From Alphaproteobacteria bacterium (GTDB lineage: Bacteria > Pseudomonadota > Alphaproteobacteria > ATCC43930 > CGMCC-115725), in NCBI GenBank assembly GCA_005888515.1, contig VAZR01000027.1:1-5057 (forward strand): a stretch of 5,057 nucleotides of DNA. The letters are read 5' to 3'. The stretch's first letter is position 1; the number at the start of each line of letters is the position of its first letter. Of this stretch, positions 1-5,057 are shown piece by piece. Made by a program: the position numbers and the translations under genes. The notes below the pieces were generated by a model, which made no database searches, was not told the origin of the DNA, and worked only from the letters and a program-made list of their open reading frames with translations.

Positions 1-345
1 CGGCTTGCCCGAGGCGGCGCCAAGAAGCGGCCGTTCTACTCGATCGTCGTCGCCGACTCGCGCAGCCCGCGCGACGGGCGTTTCATCGAAAAGCTCGGCA
101 CTTACAACCCGATGCTCGACCGCGGCCATGCCGATCGCGTCACGCTGAAGGAAGAGCGGATCAAGCACTGGCTCGGGGTCGGGGCACAGCCGAGCGACCG
201 GGTCGCGCGCTTCCTCGGCGATGCCGGGCTCGTCGAAAAACCCGCGATCCGCGAGACGCCGGCCAAATCGACGCCGAAGGCCAAGGCGCAGGCCCGCGCG
301 AAGGAAGCCGAAGAGGCCGCCGGCGCCGCCGCCGGCAGCGCCTGA
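1..345 (+). CDS. rpsP: 30S ribosomal protein S16 (5' end outside window)
   Basis: S16 is a small-subunit ribosomal protein that binds 16S rRNA in the body of the 30S subunit and is needed for its assembly. The frame is open from base 1 to the TGA at 343-345 and gives 114 residues. It opens with RLARGGAKKRPFYSIVVADS, followed by SPRDGRFIEKLGTYNP, which are the signature S16 blocks. The family normally begins with about five more residues (MSLKI-like), so the start codon lies just left of the window. The conserved core ends near residue 78 (RVARFLGDAGL). A Lys/Ala/Glu-rich tail of about 35 residues follows, a basic low-complexity extension common in alphaproteobacterial S16. An internal ATG at 112 is the Met of the conserved YNPML stretch, not the start. 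Identity is secure; only the N-terminus is unseen. Confidence 0.97.
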   Translation, partial: RLARGGAKKRPFYSIVVADSRSPRDGRFIEKLGTYNPMLDRGHADRVTLKEERIKHWLGVGAQPSDRVARFLGDAGLVEKPAIRETPAKSTPKAKAQARAKEAEEAAGAAAGSA

Positions 346-404
346 TTCAGCGACTCCAAGCCGCTCCTATTTAGCTGACTGTCATGCTGAACCGCCGGGC
401 CGCA

Positions 405-515
405 CCCAAGCCCCTCTCCCGCACTGCGGGAGAGGGTGGCTCGCCTGTCAGGGCGAGCTGGGTGGGGGTGGTCGCCCCCTCACCCGAACCCTCTCCCCCG
501 ATAAGGGAGAGGGAG
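405..515. repeat. REP-like palindromic intergenic repeat between rpsP and rimM
   Basis: Most of the 346-527 gap is a mosaic of hairpins. A perfect 12-base inverted repeat centred on base 424 pairs 412-423 with 425-436 (CCCTCTCCCGCA/TGCGGGAGAGGG). A 7-base stem pairs GCTCGCC at 439-445 with GGCGAGC at 452-458. GGGTG plus a G run (460-468) can pair with a C run plus CACCC (475-485). A 9-base stem pairs CCCTCTCCC at 489-497 with GGGAGAGGG at 505-513. The CCCTCTCCC/GGGAGAGGG arms with CACCC spacers are typical of short dispersed intergenic repeats in many high-GC proteobacteria; this is recognition, not a search. The outer boundaries are estimates. No T-run follows any stem, so it does not look like an intrinsic terminator. 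I see nothing identifiable in the unique part, 346-404. Confidence 0.8.
505..515 (+). promoter_or_regulatory. Possible rimM ribosome-binding site inside the repeat arm
   Basis: The right arm of the last hairpin of the repeat reads GGGAGAGGGAG and is the strongest purine-rich, Shine-Dalgarno-like run upstream of the GTG at 528. Its last bases lie 12 nucleotides from the GTG, which is slightly long. A second short candidate, GAGGG at 520-524, is only 3 nucleotides from the GTG. The alternative ATG at 384 has no purine-rich run in front of it. If 505-515 is used, the site would be partly hidden when the 489-513 hairpin forms. This is inference from sequence only. Confidence 0.35.
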
Positions 516-527
516 CATCGAGGGCGG

Positions 528-1061
528 GTGTGCGTCGGCGCCGTGGCCGGCGCACATGGCGTGCGCGGCGCGGTCAAGATCAAAAGTTTCACCGCCAATC
601 CCGAGGACGTCGCGGGCTACGGCCCGCTTGAGGACGAAAGCGGCGAGCGGCGGCTTTCCCTACGTCTGATCGGCAACGGGAAAGGTGTACTGATCGGTCA
701 TCTGTCTGGGATTACCGATCGCAACCAGGCGGAAGCGCTCCGTGGGCTGCGCCTCTATCTTCCGCGCTCGGCATTGCCGCCGACCGATGAGGACGAGTAT
801 TACCACGCCGATCTGATCGGTCTCGATGCAGTGCTGACGGACGGAACCCCGGTCGGGGCGGTCCGCGCTATCCACGATTTCGGCGCTGGCGACACGCTCG
901 AAATCGCCCGGAGCGAGGGGCCGCCGGTCGTTGTGCCGTTTACGCGCGCGGTGGTGCCGAGCGTCGATCTGGCCGCCGGCCGACTCGTCATCGATCCGCC
1001 CCCGGGTCTGCTCGACGGGCCCGAGCGGGCGCGCGGCAGGGACGAGAAAGAGACCGCATGA
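528..1061 (+). CDS. rimM: Ribosome maturation factor RimM
   Basis: RimM is a cytoplasmic assembly factor that binds the 30S head through ribosomal protein S19 and helps 16S rRNA maturation. The product starting at GTG 528 has 177 residues, within the usual 165-190. Residues 2-22 (CVGAVAGAHGVRGAVKIKSFT) start the N-terminal RimM domain. DEYYHADLIGL at about 89-99 opens the C-terminal PRC-barrel domain, and PFTRAVVPSVD (137-147) followed by GRLVIDPPPGLL ends it. The start is uncertain. The frame is open back to an ATG at 384, but those 48 codons are mostly repeat DNA with no RimM similarity and no ribosome-binding site. The GTG codes for the Val of the conserved RVCVG block, so at most a few native N-terminal residues are missing. 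The TGA overlaps the trmD ATG (ATGA at 1058-1061), which indicates translational coupling. Confidence 0.93.
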   Translation: MCVGAVAGAHGVRGAVKIKSFTANPEDVAGYGPLEDESGERRLSLRLIGNGKGVLIGHLSGITDRNQAEALRGLRLYLPRSALPPTDEDEYYHADLIGLDAVLTDGTPVGAVRAIHDFGAGDTLEIARSEGPPVVVPFTRAVVPSVDLAAGRLVIDPPPGLLDGPERARGRDEKETA

Positions 1062-1765
1062 GTTGGCTCGCCTCCGTACTGACGATTTTCCCGGAGATGC
1101 TGCCCGGTCCGCTCGCGCATTCCCTGGCCGGCAAGGCGCTCGAAGCCGGGCTGTGGCACCTCGAAACGGTGGACATCCGGGATTTCGCGCGCGATAAACA
1201 CCGCTCGGTCGATGATGCCCCGTTCGGCGGCGGGCCGGGCATGGTGCTGCGGCCCGATGTGCTGGATGCGGCGATCGCAGGCGCCGGCGGGGTCGGCCCG
1301 CTCATTCATCTGTCGCCGCGCGGCCGGCCGCTCGATCAGCAACGCGTGCGCGAACTGGCGGCAGCGCCGGGCGTACGGCTGATCTGCGGGCGCTTTGAAG
1401 GTGTCGACGAGCGGGTGCTGGAGGCGCGATCGGTCGAGGAAGTAAGCCTCGGCGATTTCGTGCTGTCGGGCGGCGAGCCGGCGGCAATCGCGCTGATCGA
1501 TGCTTGCGTGCGGTTGCTGCCGGGTGTCGTCGGTTGCGCCGAGACATTGGCGGAGGAGAGTTTCGCCGAAGGGCTGCTTGAATACCCGCATTACACCCGG
1601 CCGCAGGTATGGCAGGGGCGGGCGGTCCCTGAGGTGCTGGTATCGGGCGATCACGGCAAGATCCGCGCCTGGCGACGCAGCGAGGCCGAGCGCCTGACGC
1701 GGGAACGGCGGCCCGATCTGTGGCAACGCTATTCCGCGCGCCTCGCGGCGGGCGGCAAGAGGTAA
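1058..1765 (+). CDS. trmD: tRNA (guanine-N1-)-methyltransferase TrmD
   Basis: TrmD uses S-adenosylmethionine to make m1G at position 37 of tRNAs that have G36-G37, which prevents +1 frameshifting. It is a SPOUT-family homodimer with a trefoil knot. The 235-residue product has every family landmark: LTIFPEM (8-14), VDDAPFGGGPGMV (51-63), LSPRGRPLDQ (85-94), LICGRFEGVDERV (108-120), EEVSLGDFVLSGGEP (127-141; the AdoMet-binding knot region), EESFAEGLLEYPHYTRP (166-182) and VPEVLVSGDH (190-199). The C-terminal helical domain ends with RERRPDLW. By a remembered alignment to Haemophilus influenzae TrmD, the catalytic Asp169 position is Glu167 here. The ATG overlaps the rimM stop codon by four bases, and rplS follows after 11 bases. 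The length is slightly short of the roughly 245-255 residues of enterobacterial TrmD, because of the C-terminus. Confidence 0.97.
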   Translation: MSWLASVLTIFPEMLPGPLAHSLAGKALEAGLWHLETVDIRDFARDKHRSVDDAPFGGGPGMVLRPDVLDAAIAGAGGVGPLIHLSPRGRPLDQQRVRELAAAPGVRLICGRFEGVDERVLEARSVEEVSLGDFVLSGGEPAAIALIDACVRLLPGVVGCAETLAEESFAEGLLEYPHYTRPQVWQGRAVPEVLVSGDHGKIRAWRRSEAERLTRERRPDLWQRYSARLAAGGKR

Positions 1766-1770
1766 GAGGT
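1763..1770 (+). promoter_or_regulatory. rplS ribosome-binding site overlapping the trmD stop
   Basis: TAAGAGGT matches the anti-Shine-Dalgarno complement TAAGGAGGT with one G missing, and ends 6 bases before the ATG at 1777. Its first three bases are the trmD stop codon. This decides the rplS start in favour of 1777 over the in-frame ATG at 1720, which lies inside trmD and would add 19 residues unlike L19. Confidence 0.7.
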
Positions 1771-1776
1771 GGAGCG

Positions 1777-2190
1777 ATGAATCTGTTGCAAGAGCTCGAA
1801 GCCGAGCAGGTCACGAAACTGGTCGGCGAGCGGCCGGTACCGCCGTTTCAGCCCGGCGATACGGTGCGGGTCAGCGTCCGCGTCGTCGAGGGCGAGCGCG
1901 AGCGTGTCCAGGCATTCGAAGGGGTATGCATTGCCCGCAAGAATGCCGGCATCAACTCGAATTTCACACTGCGCAAGATCTCCTATGGCGAAGGGGTCGA
2001 GCGTATCTTCCCGCTCTATTCGCCGCGCATCAGCGCGATCGAGGTCGTACGCCGCGGCGCGGTGCGGCGGGCCAAGCTCTATTACCTGCGCAGCCGCCGC
2101 GGAAAATCGGCGCGCATCGCCGAGCGCGGCCGCGAAGACAACCGCCGCGAGCGGGTCCCGGTCACCGGATCCGCCGAAACCGAAGCTTAG
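1777..2190 (+). CDS. rplS: 50S ribosomal protein L19
   Basis: L19 is a large-subunit protein at the interface between the 30S and 50S subunits, where it contributes to an intersubunit bridge. The product has 137 residues. The core is clear: FQPGDTVRVSVRVVEG (24-39) begins the beta-barrel, then RVQAFEGVCIARKNAGINSN (43-62), FTLRKISYGEGVERIFPLYS (63-82) and RRAKLYYLRSRRGKSARI (97-114). A charged tail of about 20 residues, rich in Arg and Glu, extends past the usual bacterial L19 end, which is common in alphaproteobacteria. The ATG at 1777 is supported by the upstream TAAGAGGT and by the family N-terminus (MNLLQELEAEQ). The gene lies 11 bases after trmD and 17 bases before leuC, so it is probably co-transcribed with both. 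Confidence 0.97.
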   Translation: MNLLQELEAEQVTKLVGERPVPPFQPGDTVRVSVRVVEGERERVQAFEGVCIARKNAGINSNFTLRKISYGEGVERIFPLYSPRISAIEVVRRGAVRRAKLYYLRSRRGKSARIAERGREDNRRERVPVTGSAETEA

Positions 2191-2195
2191 TCTCT

Positions 2196-2199
2196 GGAG
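2196..2199 (+). promoter_or_regulatory. leuC ribosome-binding site
   Basis: GGAG ends 8 bases before the ATG at 2208 and lies within the 17-base gap after rplS. It supports the 2208 start. The frame is open upstream to 1926, but that part overlaps rplS and is unlike LeuC. Confidence 0.65.
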
Positions 2200-2207
2200 T
2201 ATCCCCG

Positions 2208-3614
2208 ATGGCGCAACCGCGCACCTTGTTCGACAAAATTTGGGACAGCCATGTCATCGCCCCAGCGGGCGAGGGCACCTACCTTCTCTACATCGACCTG
2301 CACCTCTGCCACGAAGTGACGACGCCGCAAGCCTTTGAGGGTCTGAAGCTCGCGGGCCGCAAGGTGCGCCGGCCGGACGCCACGATCGCAGTCGCCGACC
2401 ACAACATCCCGACCAGCAACCGCAAGGCCGGGATCGACGAGCCGGAATCGAAGCTGCAGGTCGATACGCTCGAGCGCAATGTCGTTGAATTCGGCGTGCC
2501 CTATATCCCGATCGATAGCATCAATCAGGGTATCGTCCACATCATCGGACCCGAAATGGGGCTGAGCCAGCCCGGGATGACGATCGTTTGCGGCGACAGC
2601 CACACCGCGACGCATGGCGCCTTGGGTGCGCTCGCCTTCGGGATCGGCACCTCCGAGGTCGAGCATGTGCTGGCGACCCAGACGCTGATCCAGGCGCACG
2701 CCAAGAACATGCTGGTCGAGGTCAACGGCACCTTGGGAGCCGGGGTGAGCCCGAAGGACGTTATCCTGGCGATCATCGGCAAGATCGGGACGGCGGGCGG
2801 CACCGGCCATGTCATCGAATATGGCGGCAGCACCTTCCGGTCGATGTCGATGGAAGGCCGCATGACGGTCTGCAATATGGCAATCGAATCCGGTGCCCGC
2901 GCCGGCCTCGTCGCGCCCGACGAGATCACCTTCGAGTACGTCAAGGGTCGGTCTTACGCGCCCAAAGGCGCGGCATGGGAACAAGCGCTGGCTTACTGGA
3001 AGACGCTGCCCTCCGATCCCGGCGCGCATTTCGACAAGAAGACCTCGCTCGATGCCGGGCAAATCGCGCCGCACATCACCTGGGGCACCAACCCGGAACA
3101 GACCGCGCCGATTACCAGCCGGGTGCCCGATCCGGCCGAAATCGACGACCCGCTAAAGCGGGCCGCGGTGGAGCGGGCCCTTCAATACATGCAGCTGACG
3201 CCGAAAACCCCGCTCACTGAGATCCCGGTGCAGCGCGTCTTTATCGGCTCCTGTACCAACAGCCGCATTGAGGATTTGCGCGCCGCCGCAGCAATCGCCC
3301 GAGGCCGACGCGTCGCCGAGGGCGTGCGCGCGATGGTGGTGCCGGGCTCCGGCCTGGTGAAGCACCAGGCCGAGGAAGAGGGTCTCGATCGCGTCTTCCT
3401 CGAAGCCGGCTTCGAATGGCGCGAGCCGGGCTGCTCGAACTGCATGTCGATGAACCCCGATAGGGCGATGAACGGCGAACGGATCGCCTCGACGTCGAAC
3501 CGCAATTTCGAAGGGCGCCAGGGCCCCGGAGCGAAGACCCATCTAATGGGTCCGGCGATGGCCGCTGCCGCTGCCGTTACCGGCCGTCTCGCCGATGTGC
3601 GCCAGTTGGGTTAG
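2208..3614 (+). CDS. leuC: 3-isopropylmalate dehydratase large subunit LeuC
   Basis: With LeuD, LeuC forms isopropylmalate isomerase, a [4Fe-4S] enzyme of the aconitase family. It converts 2-isopropylmalate to 3-isopropylmalate in leucine biosynthesis. The product has 468 residues, the normal length. It begins TLFDKIWDSHVI, followed by LLYIDLHLCHEVTTPQAFEGL (26-46), ADHNIPT (63-69), CGDSHTATHGALGALAFGIG (128-147) and GRMTVCNMAIESGARAGL. The three cluster ligands are present with the expected spacing: Cys349 in FIGSCTNSR, and Cys409 and Cys412 in GCSNCMSMN. The usual text of the second motif is closer to GCSMCLAMN, a minor variation. STSNRNFEGRQGPGAKTHL near the C-terminus is also typical. The gene starts 17 bases after rplS and ends 11 bases before leuD. 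No leader peptide or attenuator fits in front of it. Confidence 0.98.
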   Translation: MAQPRTLFDKIWDSHVIAPAGEGTYLLYIDLHLCHEVTTPQAFEGLKLAGRKVRRPDATIAVADHNIPTSNRKAGIDEPESKLQVDTLERNVVEFGVPYIPIDSINQGIVHIIGPEMGLSQPGMTIVCGDSHTATHGALGALAFGIGTSEVEHVLATQTLIQAHAKNMLVEVNGTLGAGVSPKDVILAIIGKIGTAGGTGHVIEYGGSTFRSMSMEGRMTVCNMAIESGARAGLVAPDEITFEYVKGRSYAPKGAAWEQALAYWKTLPSDPGAHFDKKTSLDAGQIAPHITWGTNPEQTAPITSRVPDPAEIDDPLKRAAVERALQYMQLTPKTPLTEIPVQRVFIGSCTNSRIEDLRAAAAIARGRRVAEGVRAMVVPGSGLVKHQAEEEGLDRVFLEAGFEWREPGCSNCMSMNPDRAMNGERIASTSNRNFEGRQGPGAKTHLMGPAMAAAAAVTGRLADVRQLG

Positions 3615-3625
3615 AGGAACCTTCG

Positions 3626-4258
3626 ATGGAAAAATTCACGCAACTGACCGGCGTCGCGGCGCCGATGCCGGCGATCAATATCGATACCGACAAGATCTTC
3701 CCGGCGATCCATCTGCGGACGATCAAGCGCACTGGCTTATCGAAGCACCTGTTCGAGGAGATCCGGTTTCGCCCGGACGGTTCTGAGAACCCCGATTTCG
3801 TGTTGAACCAGGGGCCGTATCGGCAGACAAGGATCATCGTCGCCGGAGACAATTTCGGCTGCGGCTCGAGCCGCGAGCACGCCCCGTGGGCCCTGACCGA
3901 TTTCGGCATCCGCTGCGTCATCGCTCCGAGCTTTGCCGACATTTTTTACAACAACTGCTTCAAGAATGGCCTCCTGCCGATCGCACTGCCGCAGGCCGAA
4001 GTCGACAAGCTGATGGACGACGCCAAAAAGGGCGCCAACGCGGTGCTGACGATCGATCTCGACAAGCAGACGATCTCGCGGCCCGACGGCGAAATCGTGC
4101 ATTTCGACATCGACCCGTTCCGCAAGCAGTGCATGCTCAACGGCCTCGACGACATCGGCCTGACCGAGCAGAAGGCAGCCGACATCAGCACTTACGAGGC
4201 GAAGGCGCGGACGCAACGTCCTTGGGTCTTCGGCATGACGGAAAAGGCCGGCGCCTGA
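3626..4258 (+). CDS. leuD: 3-isopropylmalate dehydratase small subunit LeuD
   Basis: LeuD is the swivelling small subunit of isopropylmalate isomerase and contributes substrate-recognition residues to the active site shared with LeuC. The product has 210 residues, normal for the longer proteobacterial form. It starts MEKFTQLTGVAAPMP, then NIDTDKIFPAIHLRTIKRTG (18-37), the substrate-loop region. This region often reads closer to NVDTDxIIPKxFLKTIKRTG, so it is slightly divergent here. The hallmark FGCGSSREHAPWAL is at 77-90, followed by FADIFYNNCFKNGLLPI and FDIDPFRKQCMLNGLDDIGLT. The ATG at 3626 has AGAGGA seven bases upstream, overlapping the leuC TAG, so the two subunits are likely translationally coupled. 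The gene looks intact and complete. Confidence 0.98.
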   Translation: MEKFTQLTGVAAPMPAINIDTDKIFPAIHLRTIKRTGLSKHLFEEIRFRPDGSENPDFVLNQGPYRQTRIIVAGDNFGCGSSREHAPWALTDFGIRCVIAPSFADIFYNNCFKNGLLPIALPQAEVDKLMDDAKKGANAVLTIDLDKQTISRPDGEIVHFDIDPFRKQCMLNGLDDIGLTEQKAADISTYEAKARTQRPWVFGMTEKAGA

Positions 4259-4269
4259 GTTTGTTCCCC

Positions 4270-4354
4270 GTGCCCGGCCTTGTGCCGGGCACCCACGTCT
4301 TTGTTGCGAACCCGCTCTGACCTAAGACGTGGATGGCCGGGACAAGCCCGGCCA
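4270..4354. repeat. Inverted pair of palindromic repeats between leuD and leuB
   Basis: This element occupies most of the 140-base gap after leuD. The left palindrome pairs GTGCCCGGC (4270-4278) with GCCGGGCAC (4284-4292). The right palindrome pairs TGGCCGGG (4334-4341) with CCCGGCCA (4347-4354). A longer-range perfect 8-base pairing, CCACGTCT (4293-4300) with AGACGTGG (4325-4332), closes a 24-base loop between them. The reverse complement of the right half resembles the left half (both read as a palindrome around CTTGT, then CCACGTC), so the two halves are diverged inverted copies, as in BIME-like REP pairs. Short repeats with a GGCCGGGACAAGCCCGGCC core are familiar in alphaproteobacterial intergenic DNA; this is recalled, not searched. 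No T-run follows either stem. The flanks 4259-4269 and 4355-4398 show nothing else except a weak purine run (AAGAG, 4387-4391) before leuB. Confidence 0.8.
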
Positions 4355-4398
4355 AGGGGTTGCTTGATGCGGGTTCGTGGACCAACAAGAGCACCCAA

Positions 4399-5057
4399 AT
4401 GGCTCAGACAACCCGCTCCAACCGCAAAGTCCTTGTGCTGCCCGGCGATGGCATCGGCCCGGAGATCATGGGCGAGGTCATGCGCGTCATCGATTTTTTC
4501 GATCGACGCCATCTCGTCAGCTTCGAGGTCGACCACGGCCTCGTGGGCGGTGCGGCCTATGATGCCTCCGGCACGCCGTTGACCGACGAGACGCTGGCCC
4601 AGGCGCAGGCCAGCGACGCGGTGCTGTTCGGCTCGGTCGGCGGAACCTCCGGCCCGCATTGGTATTCGAGGCTCTGGCCGATGAGTCGAGCCTGAAGCGC
4701 GAGCTCGTCGCCGGCCTCGATCTGATGATCGTGCGCGAATTGACCGGTGGCATCTACTTCGGCGAGCCGCGCGGCATCGAAACCCTGCCCGACGGCAGCC
4801 GCTGCGGCATCAACACCGAGGTTTATAGCGAGGCCGAGATCGAGCGCGTCGTCCGCGCCGGTTTCGATCTGGCGAGGAAGCGCCAGCATCGTCTCTGCGA
4901 GGTCGATAAGGCCAATGTCATGGAGTCGGGTATCTTATGGCGTGACGTCGCGCGGCGGGTGCACGCCGATTATCCCGATGTCGAGCTCAGCTTCATGTAC
5001 GCCGACAATTGCGCGATGCAGCTCGTGCGCAACCCAAAGCAGTTCGACGTAATCGTC
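4399..5057 (+). pseudogene. leuB: 3-isopropylmalate dehydrogenase LeuB, broken by an out-of-frame deletion (3' end outside window)
   Basis: Intact LeuB oxidatively decarboxylates 3-isopropylmalate with NAD+ as a homodimer in leucine biosynthesis. The start is ATG 4399, with KVLVLPGDGIGPEIMGEVM at residues 11-29. The frame matches LeuB as far as AVLFGSVGG (residue 82, ending about 4643). It then reads TSGPHWYSRLWPMSRA and stops at TGA 4693-4695, giving 98 residues. LeuB similarity resumes in another frame at 4644: NLRPALVFEALADESSLKREL, VRELTGGIYFGEPRG (from 4731), VDKANVMESGILW (from 4902) and MYADNCAMQLV (from 4995), open to the window edge. Homologs have about 27-28 residues between GSVGG and NLRPA (PKWD...LRKELGLFA). 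These are missing, so roughly 82-85 bases are gone, a length of type 3n+1. The loss includes the Arg equivalent to substrate-binding Arg94 of Thermus LeuB. Frameshifting could not restore a normal protein. Well-kept downstream residues imply a recent lesion or an assembly error. Confidence 0.88.
4640..4647 (+). other. leuB: Deletion junction within leuB
   Basis: The junction lies at about 4643/4644. The codons for Val-Gly-Gly (4636 onward) are in the upstream frame, and AAC-CTC-CGG-CCC-GCA (Asn-Leu-Arg-Pro-Ala, from 4644) is in the downstream frame. G4643 could come from either side, so the exact breakpoint is uncertain by at least one base. No long repeat is visible at the junction. Microhomology in the ancestral sequence cannot be judged without an intact relative. 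Confidence 0.75.

Noticed and set aside
412..436. Rho-independent terminator after rpsP
   Set aside because: The stem is strong but no T-run follows it, and similar stems recur within the same repeat, so it is better explained as part of a dispersed repeat.
800..1726. Long minus-strand open frame of 308 codons opposite rimM and trmD
   Set aside because: It is antisense to two well-identified genes, has no recognisable protein motif, and is the kind of open frame expected on the reverse strand of GC-rich coding DNA.
2187..3074. Minus-strand open frame of 295 codons opposite leuC
   Set aside because: It lies fully within leuC (apart from its edge), shows no family similarity, and is explained by the codon bias of leuC.
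4185..4394. Minus-strand open frame of 69 codons across the leuD-leuB gap
   Set aside because: Its translation (GLVPAIHVLG, TWVPGTRPGTG) is the typical spurious peptide produced by this alphaproteobacterial repeat family and not a real gene.
4333..4398. Upstream in-frame ATG for leuB at 4333
   Set aside because: The ATG lies in the right palindrome of the repeat and would add 22 residues with no LeuB similarity. ATG 4399 fits the family N-terminus.
4644..4695. Programmed frameshift in leuB
   Set aside because: There is no slippery sequence or stimulatory structure that I can see, and the loss of about 27 conserved codons means frame restoration would not yield a normal enzyme.

Overview
The window is part of a conserved housekeeping gene cluster of a high-GC alphaproteobacterium. 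The order is rpsP (S16) - rimM - trmD - rplS (L19) - leuC - leuD - leuB, all on the + strand. The protein motifs (for example the S16 stretch RLARGGAKKRPFYSIVVADS and the TrmD stretch SPRGRPLDQQRVREL), the direct continuation of the ribosomal/tRNA-modification genes into leucine biosynthesis, and the types of intergenic repeat all fit Alphaproteobacteria, probably a Rhodospirillales-like lineage. That placement rests on recognition, not on a tree.

Layout. Positions 1-345 hold the body of rpsP; about five N-terminal residues lie outside the window. Positions 346-527 are a gap largely filled by a palindromic REP-like repeat (about 405-515), which runs up to the start of rimM (best start GTG at 528). 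rimM and trmD overlap by 4 bases, rplS follows trmD after 11 bases, leuC follows rplS after 17, and leuD follows leuC after 11. A 140-base gap (4259-4398) then carries a second repeat of a different family: two diverged inverted palindromes joined by a long-range stem. leuB begins at 4399 and runs off the right edge, but it is broken by an out-of-frame deletion at about 4643/4644.

How the genes work together. rpsP, rimM, trmD and rplS supply ribosomal protein S16, the 30S maturation factor RimM, the tRNA m1G37 methyltransferase TrmD and ribosomal protein L19. leuC and leuD encode the two subunits of isopropylmalate isomerase. leuB should encode the following enzyme, 3-isopropylmalate dehydrogenase. 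The tight spacing suggests co-transcription at least from rimM to leuD.

I see no undescribed multi-gene system here. The points worth a second look are the broken leuB, the repeat that abuts the rimM start and may supply its ribosome-binding site, and the fact that the only two wide gaps in this compact cluster are the two that hold repeats. I found no tRNA, rRNA, CRISPR array, insertion sequence or convincing rho-independent terminator.
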